The position numbers and the translations under genes were made by a program. From Solibacillus silvestris_B (GTDB lineage: Bacteria > Bacillota > Bacilli > Bacillales_A > Planococcaceae), in NCBI RefSeq assembly GCF_051967575.1, contig NZ_JBQCJW010000014.1, positions 10,536 through 74,535 of the forward strand: DNA of 64,000 bases. The letters run 5' to 3'. The notes below the pieces were generated by a model that was not told the DNA's origin, searched no databases, and saw nothing but the letters and a program-made list of their open reading frames with translations. Positions 15,989 to 24,501 of the stretch are shown here, one piece after another; positions within the stretch are counted from its first letter, which is position 1, and every line of letters begins with the position of its first letter.

Positions 15989-17986
15989 ATGAATGAAATC
16001 GAACAAAGAATTGCGGAATTGAATAAGCTTCTTCATGAATATGGTTATGCGTATTACGTATTGGATAAGCCACTTGTAGAAGATAGTGTATATGATCAGC
16101 TTTTACATGAACTGATTGCTTTAGAAGAAGCAAATCCGGAGTTTATTTATCCTGATTCCCCAACGCAGCGTGTCGGCGGCACTATTTTGGAAGGCTTCAA
16201 AAAGGTTATGCATGAAACGGCGATGCTTAGCCTTTCAAATGCATTTGACGAAGAGGGTTTACGGGATTTTGACCGTAAAATTGAGCAGGCAATCGGTAAA
16301 AACTATTCGTATGTATGTGAACTGAAAATTGATGGATTAGCCATTTCCCTCCGCTATGAGAATGGTATATTCGTGCAAGGTGCCACTCGTGGCGACGGCT
16401 CGGTTGGCGAAGATATTACCGCAAATTTAAAAACGATCCGTGCGATTCCACTACGCTTAAAAGAGCCGATTACAGTGGAAGTGCGCGGCGAAGCGTATAT
16501 GCCGAAAAAATCATTTGAAAGATTAAATGAACGCCGTACGGAAAATGGCGAGGAACTATTTGCAAATCCGCGAAATGCCGCAGCAGGATCATTACGCCAA
16601 TTAGATCCGAAGATTGCCGCAAGCCGCAATTTGTCCACATTTATTTATGCAGTTGGCGGCGACGGGGAAAGCTATGGAATTGATAGCCATTGGGAGATGC
16701 TCGAATATTTGGAGCAGCTTGGTTTTCCGTCAAATAAAGAGCGTGAACACTGTGAAACAATTGAGGACGTTTTAGCGTTTATAGAAAAGTGGACAGAAGC
16801 GCGCCCGAATTTATCCTATGAAATTGATGGTATCGTAATTAAAGTGAACCGCTATGCACATCAAGACGAGCTTGGCTTTACCGCAAAATCGCCAAGATGG
16901 GCTATTGCTTACAAATTTCCGGCTGAAGAGGTCGTGACAAAGCTGCTGGATATTGAATTAACGGTAGGACGTACAGGGGTTATTACACCGACAGCCATTT
17001 TAACACCGGTCCTTGTTGCGGGCACTACAGTAAGCCGGGCGTCATTGCACAACGAAGATCTCATTCGCGAAAAGGATATACGCATTGGCGACACGGTCAT
17101 CGTACGGAAAGCAGGCGATATTATCCCGCAAATCATCGGTGTAATAGTAGAGCAGCGTCCGGATGATGCCATACCGTATAAAATGCCGACACATTGCCCA
17201 GCTTGCAGCGAAGAGCTTGTGCGCATCGATACAGATGTCGCCTTACGCTGTGTAAACCCTCAATGTCCCGCCCAAATTGCAGAGGGCGTGAAGCATTTTG
17301 TTTCCCGCAATGCGATGAATATAGATGGCTTAGGCGAGAAAGTTGTGGAGCAGCTACTTCGTGAAGGCTATATTCAAGACGTAGCGGGGCTATATGACCT
17401 GACAGTGGAGCAATTGGTGAACTTGGAGCGGATGGGGCAAAAATCCGCGACGAATTTAGTGGAGGCGCTTTTACAGTCGAAGGGGAACTCATTAGAGCGA
17501 TTACTATTCGGTCTTGGCATTCGCCATGTTGGTGAAAAAGCTGCGAAGATTTTAGCTGCGCATTTCGAAACAATTGATGCATTAATGAAGGCGACAGAAG
17601 GTGAACTAAAGGAAATTCACGAAATCGGCGACAAAATGGCAGAATCAATTGTTGCCTACTTCGCGAATGAGCAAGTGCAACAGCTGATCGAACGTTTAAA
17701 AGGCTTCGGTTTAAATATGGCATACAAAGGCAAAAAGATTGTTGTGGAAGCAGGGGCAAATCCTTTTGCAGGCAAAACGATAGTGCTGACAGGAAAACTG
17801 CAACAATTGACACGTAACGAAGCAAAGGTGAAAATAGAACAGTTAGGCGGCACGGTTGCAGGAAGCGTCAGTAAAAAAACGGACCTTGTAATCGTTGGTG
17901 AAGATGCCGGCTCGAAGCTTGAAAAGGCACAAAGCTTAGGTATTGAAATTTGGGATGAAGTGCGCCTAATCGAACAATTACTATAG
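15989..17986 (+). CDS. ligA: NAD-dependent DNA ligase LigA
   Basis: LigA seals nicks in DNA using NAD. The 665 residues follow the standard order: Ia domain (about 1-60, with YYVLDKPLVEDSVYDQL), adenylation domain with catalytic Lys in CELKIDGLAIS, OB fold (VGRTGVITPTA), four-cysteine zinc finger (CPACSEELVR, CVNPQCPAQI), helix-hairpin-helix repeats (IDGLGEKVVEQL, GIRHVGEKAAKIL) and a C-terminal BRCT domain (FAGKTIVLTGKLQQ). ATG 15989 is 8 bases after AGGAGG; an in-frame TTG at 15986 is less likely. It is co-transcribed with pcrA and camS. Confidence 0.96.
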   Translation: MNEIEQRIAELNKLLHEYGYAYYVLDKPLVEDSVYDQLLHELIALEEANPEFIYPDSPTQRVGGTILEGFKKVMHETAMLSLSNAFDEEGLRDFDRKIEQAIGKNYSYVCELKIDGLAISLRYENGIFVQGATRGDGSVGEDITANLKTIRAIPLRLKEPITVEVRGEAYMPKKSFERLNERRTENGEELFANPRNAAAGSLRQLDPKIAASRNLSTFIYAVGGDGESYGIDSHWEMLEYLEQLGFPSNKEREHCETIEDVLAFIEKWTEARPNLSYEIDGIVIKVNRYAHQDELGFTAKSPRWAIAYKFPAEEVVTKLLDIELTVGRTGVITPTAILTPVLVAGTTVSRASLHNEDLIREKDIRIGDTVIVRKAGDIIPQIIGVIVEQRPDDAIPYKMPTHCPACSEELVRIDTDVALRCVNPQCPAQIAEGVKHFVSRNAMNIDGLGEKVVEQLLREGYIQDVAGLYDLTVEQLVNLERMGQKSATNLVEALLQSKGNSLERLLFGLGIRHVGEKAAKILAAHFETIDALMKATEGELKEIHEIGDKMAESIVAYFANEQVQQLIERLKGFGLNMAYKGKKIVVEAGANPFAGKTIVLTGKLQQLTRNEAKVKIEQLGGTVAGSVSKKTDLVIVGEDAGSKLEKAQSLGIEIWDEVRLIEQLL

Positions 17987-18004
17987 TAAAGGAGACTTGC
18001 TCTC

Positions 18005-19180
18005 ATGAAATGTTATCGCTGGATACCTGCTATTATTGCAGCGGCTATGCTGTCGGCATGTGGACCTAGCCTTACGCCGGATACAGAGCTGACACAGGAA
18101 TCAGATACGGATCAAGCTGTTGAAACAACAATTATTCCGAATATGCAAATTAATGATAAATTTTACCGCACATTAATTCCATATAAAGAAAGCGCAAGTC
18201 GTGGCTTAGTCGTTTCTAATATTTATACGAAATACGATATGAAGGAAGTCGAAACAGGCTTAATGCGCATTTCCCAAAAACATTTCGATACGGACAATTA
18301 TTATTTCCAGGAAGGTCAATATTTAGATGAGACAACGCTGAAGTATTGGCTTGCCCGTCCAAATCAGACAGAAGATAAAGGACCTGAATACCAAGGTTTA
18401 AATCCATCAAGTGTAGATGAAGCAACCGGCGAGGAAATGGATCCAACCGTTCGGGCAACAGAGGCACCTATTTACTTGGCGCATATTATCGAACAGAATT
18501 ATTTAACAAAAACAGAAGATAACAAAGTAAAGCTGGCCGGTGTTTCGATTGGCTTAGCTTTAAACTCGGTATACTATTATCAAAAAGAGCAGTATGGGGA
18601 GTTTTTTGAGCAAAAAATCCCGGAAAAGGAATTGGAAAAAGAAGGTAAGAAAATCGCGCAGGAAGTAGTCAATCGCCTGCGGGCACGCCCGGAATTAGCT
18701 GATGTACCTATTGTTGTCGCATTGTTTAAGCAGGCAGAGAGAAATGCGATCGTACCAGGCACATATACAGACTATAATTTTGTCGATAAAGGAAAAACCG
18801 CATTGGAAAAATGGGAAGCAATCGATGAAAAATATGTGACATTCCCGATGAGTTCGCCAGAGGATGTATATAGGGAACTGAACAAGAACTTCCAAAACTT
18901 CAAACAAGATGTCGATAAGTACTTCTCGAATTTCACGAGCGTATTTGCGACAGGCTTTTATCAAAATAAAGAAATCAAAAAGCTTGATATCGAAATTCCG
19001 ATTCAATTTTACGGAACGGCGGAAATTACTGGCTTTACACAGTATTTAACAGGTTTAATGCTCAACCATCTACCGCTTGATCTATATATTTCGGTAAGTA
19101 TTACATCGGTAAATGGCCCGGAAGTATTGATTATTAAAGAACCGAATGAAGACGAGCCATTTGTTCATATTTATGAGTAA
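18005..19180 (+). CDS. CamS family lipoprotein (YerH)
   Basis: A 391-residue CamS-family lipoprotein with signal peptide and lipobox MLSACG (Cys about residue 19). In Staphylococcus and Enterococcus, CamS signal peptides are processed to sex-pheromone-like peptides; here the family assignment rests on position after ligA, as in B. subtilis yerH, and on the mature domain (GLVVSNIYTKYDM, FPMSSPEDVYRELN, FYGTAEITGFTQYL). It is exported and anchored to the membrane; its biochemical role is unknown. It starts 18 bases after the ligA stop with an AAGGAGA ribosome binding site. Confidence 0.85.
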   Translation: MKCYRWIPAIIAAAMLSACGPSLTPDTELTQESDTDQAVETTIIPNMQINDKFYRTLIPYKESASRGLVVSNIYTKYDMKEVETGLMRISQKHFDTDNYYFQEGQYLDETTLKYWLARPNQTEDKGPEYQGLNPSSVDEATGEEMDPTVRATEAPIYLAHIIEQNYLTKTEDNKVKLAGVSIGLALNSVYYYQKEQYGEFFEQKIPEKELEKEGKKIAQEVVNRLRARPELADVPIVVALFKQAERNAIVPGTYTDYNFVDKGKTALEKWEAIDEKYVTFPMSSPEDVYRELNKNFQNFKQDVDKYFSNFTSVFATGFYQNKEIKKLDIEIPIQFYGTAEITGFTQYLTGLMLNHLPLDLYISVSITSVNGPEVLIIKEPNEDEPFVHIYE

Positions 19181-19208
19181 ATATGAATCTGTTGAAGTGA
19201 TCGGATGA

Positions 19209-19254
19209 AAAAAATGCCTTTAATCGATGAATGAATTCGATTAAGGGCATTTTT
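19209..19254 (+). terminator. Terminator after camS
   Basis: AAAATGCCTTTAATCGA and TCGATTAAGGGCATTTTT form a long hairpin ending in T5, between convergent camS and the GntR gene; it may act in both directions. Confidence 0.85.
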
Positions 19255-19266
19255 AAACCTATTGAA

Positions 19267-19884
19267 TTAAATAATAAATTGTAAATCGATAGTGAATTTC
19301 AAGTCGGCTTGGAGATGGAGTTCCATCAATTTGCTTGCCCGCTCACCATCGCGTGCCGCAATTGCCTTATAAATTTCCTCATGTTCATCGATCAGCATAG
19401 GACGCTTGTTAAAGACCACCGCCTTGCTGAACATGTAAATGATTGCCTTCATTTTATCGACCTGATTAATCATGATAGGGTTGCGGGATTGGTTGACTAT
19501 CATATCATGAAATGCTTTATTTGCTAGTACCACCTCATCCCCCTTGCTATGGCGGGCACGATTAATTGTCTCCTTTAAAACAAGGAGTTCATCGTCTGTC
19601 ATATACTTTGCTGCTTTTTTTACAGCATAGCATTCAATTAAAATACGCATTTCAAAAAGATGCTCAACATCTGCGCGGCTCGGCTGGTAGACACGCTTTT
19701 TTTGAATAAGCCCCTCTTGTTCCAATCTTCGTATAGCTTCCCGGATCGGTGTGCGACTAACACCAATTTCCTCAGCAAGTCGATCTTCCACTAACTTTGT
19801 ACCACCGATAAGCTGGCCGGATAAAATTTGATCTCTAATCGTTTCATACGCCAACAATTGTGCGTTCGTACTACTGTGCTGCAT
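19267..19884 (-). CDS. GntR-family regulator (FadR/FCD type)
   Basis: A 205-residue regulator. The N-terminal winged helix (about 10-75) has AYETIRDQILSGQL and the typical GVSRTPIREAIRRLEQEGLI; the C-terminal FCD ligand domain has EMRILIECYAVKKAA and ends with LQADLKF. FCD domains bind small acids through a metal centre. The ATG at 19884 has GGAGGG just upstream; open frame further upstream lacks a ribosome binding site. It is divergent from an acid-sugar operon and probably represses it through the TGTATACA site at 20009-20016. Confidence 0.88.
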   Translation of the reverse strand: MQHSSTNAQLLAYETIRDQILSGQLIGGTKLVEDRLAEEIGVSRTPIREAIRRLEQEGLIQKKRVYQPSRADVEHLFEMRILIECYAVKKAAKYMTDDELLVLKETINRARHSKGDEVVLANKAFHDMIVNQSRNPIMINQVDKMKAIIYMFSKAVVFNKRPMLIDEHEEIYKAIAARDGERASKLMELHLQADLKFTIDLQFII

Positions 19885-20008
19885 ACTTGCCCTCCTTGCA
19901 ACAATACTAAAAATAATTATACAACGAAAAGTTAAATATAGTATTGACAATCTATAAAACACTAATAAAAAGGGAATATTAGAAATTGTAAAAATTTTTA
20001 TTGAAAAA

Positions 20009-20039
20009 TGTATACAAAATATATAAAAATGTATATAAT
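20009..20039 (+). promoter_or_regulatory. Acid-sugar operon promoter with overlapping GntR-type operator
   Basis: TATACA (20011-20016) and TATAAT (20034-20039) are separated by 17 bases, a plausible sigma-A promoter. The -35 lies inside the palindrome TGTATACA (20009-20016), and TGTATATA follows at 20030-20037, spanning the -10. FCD-type GntR repressors bind such TGT-ACA palindromes, so repression by the divergent regulator is likely. Confidence 0.55.
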
Positions 20040-20057
20040 TTCGATAAATCAAACCTA

Positions 20058-20071
20058 TGAAAACGATTACA
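20058..20071 (+). promoter_or_regulatory. CcpA binding site (cre)
   Basis: TGAAAACGATTACA matches the cre consensus TGWAANCGNTNWCA at all 14 positions and lies just downstream of the -10 box, where bound CcpA-HPr would block transcription. It predicts carbon catabolite repression of the operon. Confidence 0.75.
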
Positions 20072-20087
20072 AATGGAGGCGATAGCA

Positions 20088-20981
20088 GTGAAAGTAGGTT
20101 TTGTTGGATTAGGAATTATGGGAAGTCCAATGGCGAAAAATTTATTAAAAGGAAATATTGAACTATATGTGAGTGATGTAAATAAAACTTCAGTAGAGGA
20201 GCTGCAGGCTATTGGAGCGAATACGGTTGCCGCTGCTTATGAGCTTGGGCAAATCTGTGATGTAGTTTTTTTAATGTTACCGAATGCGTCAATCGTCAAA
20301 TCTGTGCTCTTTGGCGAAGGTGGATTGGAAACTACATTAAGACATGGCGCAATTGTCGTGGATATGAGCTCATTATCACCGGTAGATACAAAAGAAATTC
20401 ATGGAAAGTTAAAGTCAGCGGGTGTTGAGTATATTGATGCGCCCGTAAGTGGAGGCCAGCCTAAAGCAATTGATGGCACGTTGGCAATTATGGTTGGCGG
20501 AAATGAACAAGCTGTTGAAAAGGTAAATGGAATACTAAACTATATGGCGACTGATGTCGTATATGTCGGTGATTCTGGAAGTGGCTCCACAACAAAGCTA
20601 GCGAACCAAATTTTAGTCAATGTTACAATAGCTGCGCTTAGTGAAGCGGCTGTTTTAGCTTCAAAAGCCGGAGTGGATTTAAATAAATTGCATGCAGCGA
20701 TCCGCAATGGGTTGGCAGGAAGCGCCGTATTAGATGCGAAACTGCCGCTTATGATTGATCGCAACTTTGTAGCAGGCGGTCGCATTGATATTAATTTGAA
20801 AGACTTGCTGAACATTGAACAAACTGGGCGGGAATTAGGTGTGCCGCTGCCTTTAACTTCGAATGTAATTGGCATGTTCCAAGCATTGAAGGTCGATGGG
20901 AAAATCGAGGATGATCATGGCGGTTTAGTACAGTACTATGAAAAGCTGGCAAATTATGAAATTCCAAAGGGAGGCAAGTAA
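20088..20981 (+). CDS. Hydroxyacid dehydrogenase of the HIBADH/threonate dehydrogenase family
   Basis: A 297-residue NAD-dependent beta-hydroxyacid dehydrogenase (GarR/LtnD-type). Seen are the Rossmann motif VGFVGLGIMGSPMAKNLL, the substrate loop DAPVSGGQPKAIDGTLAIM and the catalytic-lysine segment GSGSTTKLANQ. GTG 20088 is preceded by GGAGG with 8-base spacing; an upstream ATG at 20073 overlaps it. It is the first gene of an operon with a DUF1537 kinase and a GntP permease. In known pathways such an enzyme oxidises L-threonate or D-erythronate to 2-oxo-tetronate, which I infer here by context only. Confidence 0.85.
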   Translation: MKVGFVGLGIMGSPMAKNLLKGNIELYVSDVNKTSVEELQAIGANTVAAAYELGQICDVVFLMLPNASIVKSVLFGEGGLETTLRHGAIVVDMSSLSPVDTKEIHGKLKSAGVEYIDAPVSGGQPKAIDGTLAIMVGGNEQAVEKVNGILNYMATDVVYVGDSGSGSTTKLANQILVNVTIAALSEAAVLASKAGVDLNKLHAAIRNGLAGSAVLDAKLPLMIDRNFVAGGRIDINLKDLLNIEQTGRELGVPLPLTSNVIGMFQALKVDGKIEDDHGGLVQYYEKLANYEIPKGGK

Positions 20982-22396
20982 TGATGATTCAATTAGAGCA
21001 GTATATCGGCTCTCTACCTGAATATGACTCAACGTTGCAAGCCGTTTGGAATGAAACACAGCGACATTTTCAAACAAAAATTATCGTGTTAGATGACGAT
21101 CCAACAGGTGTGCAAACTGTGCATAATGTGCCCGTTTTTACAAATTGGGATGAGACATCGCTCAATGCGCTATTTGAAGATGAGCGCAATTTAACATTTA
21201 TTTTAACGAACTCCCGCGCCTTTTCTAAAAACGAAACGAAAATGGTGCATGAAGACATTGCTCGGACAATTATAAAAATAGCTAAAGAAAGAAATGAAAA
21301 ATTCATATTGATTAGTCGTTCTGATTCAACATTACGGGGTCACTATCCATTGGAGACGGAAACACTTAAAACAACTTTAGAAAAGGAAAATTTCCATTTT
21401 GACGGGGAAGTGCTCATACCATTTTTTAAAGAAGGCGGCCGTGTAACAGTACAGGATGTGCATTATGTAAAGCAAGGAAACCAATATATTCCTGCAGGAG
21501 AAACCGAATTTGCTAAAGACCGTATGTTTAGTTTTAATGAGAGCAATTTAAAAAAATATATTGAAGAAAAAACGGCAAGTGAATTTAAAGCAGAAAATGT
21601 TACAGCAATTTCGCTGGAAGAATTGCGTGCAATGGATTTTGAAACAATTGAGCACAAGCTTATGGCTGTTCAGAATTTTAATAAAGTCATTGTCAACGCT
21701 TTTACGGAAAATGATTTAAAAGTATTTACGATTGCATTAATACGAGCTATGGAAAAAGGAAAACAGTTTTTATTCCGTACGGCAGCGAGCTTTACAAAAG
21801 TGATAGGAAATATTTCAGATAAACCGTTATTAACAAAGGAGGCGCTTATTACAGATGCCTCACAAAATGGAGGAATTATTGTTGTAGGCTCCCATGTGAA
21901 AAAAACTACTGAGCAATTGCAGCAACTGAAGTTACTGAAAAGTTTACACTTTGTTGAATTTAATTGTTTACTCGTAACAGAAGCAAAAAAGTTTGAAGAA
22001 GAGATTCAACGTGTGCAAGAAGAAGTGAATAATTCGATTGCTGCGGGACAATCTGTTTGTGTTTATACAACTCGCGAACTTTTAAAACTTGAAGGACAAC
22101 GTTTTGAAGAAGAACTAGCCTTGTCTGTGAAGATTTCAAATGCCGTGACAAGTTTCGTTTCTAACTGCGAGCCGAAACCAAAATTCGTTATTGCAAAGGG
22201 GGGCATTACTTCAAGTGATGTTGGCACAAGTGCATTAAAAGTAATAAAAGCTGAAGTTATGGGGCAAGTGGCACCCGGAATTCCAGTGTGGAAAACAGAT
22301 GCACAAAGTACATTCCCGGAAATTCCATATATTATTTTTCCGGGGAATGTAGGCGAGAAGGATACATTAAAAAATGTAGTACAGGCTTTAATATAA
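20981..22396 (+). CDS. Four-carbon acid sugar kinase (DUF1537 family)
   Basis: A 471-residue member of the DUF1537 kinase family, which phosphorylates 3- or 2-oxo-tetronates, erythronate or threonate. The N-terminal sugar-binding domain has IIVLDDDPTGVQTVHNV and ISRSDSTLRGHYPLE; the C-terminal nucleotide-binding domain has KFVIAKGGITSSDVGT and IIFPGNVGEKDTL. The start overlaps the last base of the dehydrogenase stop (TAATG); a second ATG at 20984 has slightly better spacing to AAGGGAGG. The usual partner enzymes (isomerase, aldolase/decarboxylase) are not next to it. Confidence 0.88.
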   Translation: MMIQLEQYIGSLPEYDSTLQAVWNETQRHFQTKIIVLDDDPTGVQTVHNVPVFTNWDETSLNALFEDERNLTFILTNSRAFSKNETKMVHEDIARTIIKIAKERNEKFILISRSDSTLRGHYPLETETLKTTLEKENFHFDGEVLIPFFKEGGRVTVQDVHYVKQGNQYIPAGETEFAKDRMFSFNESNLKKYIEEKTASEFKAENVTAISLEELRAMDFETIEHKLMAVQNFNKVIVNAFTENDLKVFTIALIRAMEKGKQFLFRTAASFTKVIGNISDKPLLTKEALITDASQNGGIIVVGSHVKKTTEQLQQLKLLKSLHFVEFNCLLVTEAKKFEEEIQRVQEEVNNSIAAGQSVCVYTTRELLKLEGQRFEEELALSVKISNAVTSFVSNCEPKPKFVIAKGGITSSDVGTSALKVIKAEVMGQVAPGIPVWKTDAQSTFPEIPYIIFPGNVGEKDTLKNVVQALI

Positions 22397-22408
22397 GGGG
22401 GATATCGA

Positions 22409-23758
22409 ATGGTTACAGGGAATATGTTATTTGTAATTTTCTTATTGTCTTTAGTTTTACTCTTTGTATTAATTTTAAAATTAAATGTGGAGCCATTTAT
22501 TTCATTAGTTGCGGTTTCCTTTGTAGCGGCAGTATTAATCGGATTCCCGCTCGCCGAAATTCCGGCACTTATAACAAGTGGATTTGGTAATACGCTAGCG
22601 GGTGTCGGTATTTTAATTGGTTTAGGGGTTGTATTTGGCTCTTTACTTGGTGCATCAGGGGCGATAGAAAAAATAGCTGGTGCAATTTTAAGCTTATTTG
22701 GTGTGAAGAAATCACCAGTAGGCTTAACATTCTCGGGTGTATTAGTATCAATTCCCGTATTTTTTGATGCAGCATTTGTTATTTTAAGTGGGGTGTTAAA
22801 AAGTTTATCGCGACGAACAGGTATATCTATTATTACATTCGTTACGGCACTCGGAATTGGTTTAATTATTTCACACAGCATGATTCCTCCTACCCCAGGT
22901 CCCTTGGTCGTAGCAGAAAATACGGGATCGGATTTAGGGTTATTCATTATTTATGCCATTATTTGCGCAATACCAGGTGCTATTATTGGCGGCGCTTTAT
23001 ACGGAAAATTTATAGGGAATAAAATTCAGCGCTTTGTGGATGACAAAGAAGAGGAGGTAGCAGAACGAGTAATTCCGGAAGGCAAAAAGGAAATTTCAAC
23101 AACGCTTTCTTTTGCATTATTAGCATTACCAATTGTTCTGATTCTAGTAAATACTGTATCTAGTTTGTTTTTAGAAGAGGGCAATTTGCGGACAATTCTA
23201 GGTTTTATTGGAGATAAAAATGTTGCATTATTTATTTCGGTTGTCGTTGCGTTAATTGTATTGCGTCCTTATATTTTAGTGCCATATTCAGAACTTTATG
23301 ATGAAGCCATCAATTCGGCAGGTATGATTTTATTAGTAACAGGTGCCGGCGGGGCATTCGGTAATGTAATTAATAAATCGGGTATTGGCGATTACTTAAT
23401 TGAAACGATGACAGGCTTAGCGATTCCTGTATTAATATTAGCCTTTTTATTTGCTCAATTATTGCGTGCTTCCCTAGGCTCCGCTACAGTAGCCTTAGTA
23501 ACAACATCATCGATTATGGGGCCAATGGTTTATGAATTAGGAACTTCGCCAATTTTACTTGGCTTAGCAATATGTGCCGGGGCAGTCGGCTTATCATTGC
23601 CAAATGATTCAGGGTTCTGGGTTGTTAGTAAATTCGGTAAACTGACAATTCCCGAAACTATTAAAGCGTGGTCAATTGGTGGCTTTATTGCAGGGGTTAC
23701 GGCGCTGGGAATGGTTTATATTTTAAGTTTATTCTCAGGTGTTTTACCAGGTCTTTAA
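22409..23758 (+). CDS. GntP-family gluconate/acid-sugar permease
   Basis: A 449-residue integral membrane protein with about 12-14 hydrophobic segments and GntP marks such as ITSGFGNTLAGVGILIGLG, SHSMIPPTPGPL, and LRASLGSATVALVTTSS. It imports a sugar acid in symport with protons and is the third gene of the operon after the kinase (12 bases). The substrate should match the dehydrogenase and kinase; gluconate itself is less likely because no gluconate kinase of the GntK type is present. Confidence 0.88.
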   Translation: MVTGNMLFVIFLLSLVLLFVLILKLNVEPFISLVAVSFVAAVLIGFPLAEIPALITSGFGNTLAGVGILIGLGVVFGSLLGASGAIEKIAGAILSLFGVKKSPVGLTFSGVLVSIPVFFDAAFVILSGVLKSLSRRTGISIITFVTALGIGLIISHSMIPPTPGPLVVAENTGSDLGLFIIYAIICAIPGAIIGGALYGKFIGNKIQRFVDDKEEEVAERVIPEGKKEISTTLSFALLALPIVLILVNTVSSLFLEEGNLRTILGFIGDKNVALFISVVVALIVLRPYILVPYSELYDEAINSAGMILLVTGAGGAFGNVINKSGIGDYLIETMTGLAIPVLILAFLFAQLLRASLGSATVALVTTSSIMGPMVYELGTSPILLGLAICAGAVGLSLPNDSGFWVVSKFGKLTIPETIKAWSIGGFIAGVTALGMVYILSLFSGVLPGL

Positions 23759-23785
23759 TAATTGAATAAATTGAAAATATATAAA

Positions 23786-23820
23786 AGCGATCCTAGTATA
23801 ATAGGGTCGCTATTTTTTTT
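23786..23820 (+). terminator. Terminator after the GntP permease
   Basis: AGCGATCCT (23786-23794) and AGGGTCGCT (23803-23811) pair and are followed by an uninterrupted T tract. From 23821 to about 24020 I see only AT-rich sequence. Confidence 0.85.
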
Positions 23821-24026
23821 ATTTTCAGTCCAGCATGAAAAATAACTTCATACAATATTCAGCTATTTTGATTCAATATATTATTTTTTGTTAATAAATT
23901 ATATGTATCATATTGCAACCCGAATTCGCTTCACTGCATTAACACGTTAATTTGGCGAGAAATCGTCTGTTACTATGGATTGTTTGCTGTATTTTTTCGC
24001 AAAGCTATGATTTTTACATTGAAAAA

Positions 24027-24035
24027 TGGTATCAT
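24027..24035 (+). promoter_or_regulatory. Extended -10 promoter of gatCAB
   Basis: TGGTATCAT is an extended -10 element; the -35 region is weak (ATGATT-like). Start of transcription is expected near 24042, leaving a leader of about 150 bases before gatC. Confidence 0.45.
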
Positions 24036-24041
24036 TATGGG

Positions 24042-24194
24042 CATGGTTTATGTTGAGTTGGCGAGTGTCCTAAACATTCTTTGACTTAAGATAAAGCCCC
24101 GGCGAACGGCACGGATTTTTTCAAAAGCAATCAGTAAAAATCTGAATACGGACTAAACGGGGTGTATTTGATCCGAACTTTGGAGGTGTAACAA
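24042..24194 (+). promoter_or_regulatory. Structured 5' leader of gatCAB, possible pseudoknot
   Basis: GGATTTTT (24113-24120) pairs with AAAAATCT (24136-24143). CCCCG (24097-24101) can pair with CGGGG (24158-24162), enclosing that hairpin. GTCC (24067-24070) can pair with GGAC (24150-24153), which would cross the CCCCG stem and make a pseudoknot. No T-box specifier pattern or terminator is visible. I do not recognise it as a known riboswitch. Confidence 0.4.
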
Positions 24195-24485
24195 ATGGCA
24201 AAAATTTCAAAAGAAGAAGTGAAACACGTAGCACACTTAGCTCGCCTTGCTATTACAGAAGAGGAAGCAGAGAAATTTGCTGAACAACTAGGTAAAATCA
24301 CTGATTTCGCAGAGCAGTTAAATGAATTAGATACAACAAATGTTGAACCGACTTCACATGTTTTACCTTTAGTGAACGTACTTCGCGAGGACGTAGCAAA
24401 AGAAGGCTTACCTCTTGAAAAAGTAATGCTGAACGTAAAAGAACAAGAAGCTGGTCAAATTAAAGTACCATCAATTATGGAGTAA
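24195..24485 (+). CDS. gatC: Asp/Glu-tRNA amidotransferase subunit C
   Basis: GatC is the small subunit that holds GatA and GatB together in the amidotransferase making Gln-tRNA(Gln) and Asn-tRNA(Asn) from mischarged tRNAs. The 96-residue length is standard, with VKHVAHLARLAITEEEAEKFA at the start and TSHVLPLVNVLREDV in the second half. The start follows TTGGAGGTG. It is the first gene of gatCAB. Confidence 0.95.
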   Translation: MAKISKEEVKHVAHLARLAITEEEAEKFAEQLGKITDFAEQLNELDTTNVEPTSHVLPLVNVLREDVAKEGLPLEKVMLNVKEQEAGQIKVPSIME

Positions 24486-24501
24486 TTAGGAGGTTAATCG
24501 C

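Noticed and set aside
22063..22947. 294-residue open frame on the minus strand
   Set aside because: It runs opposite to the kinase and GntP genes, its product is low-complexity (P, T, N, K) and it has no ribosome binding site; it is a shadow of real genes.
24042..24194. T-box riboswitch before gatC
   Set aside because: No conserved T-box sequence (TGGNACCGCG-like) and no terminator/antiterminator pair were found.
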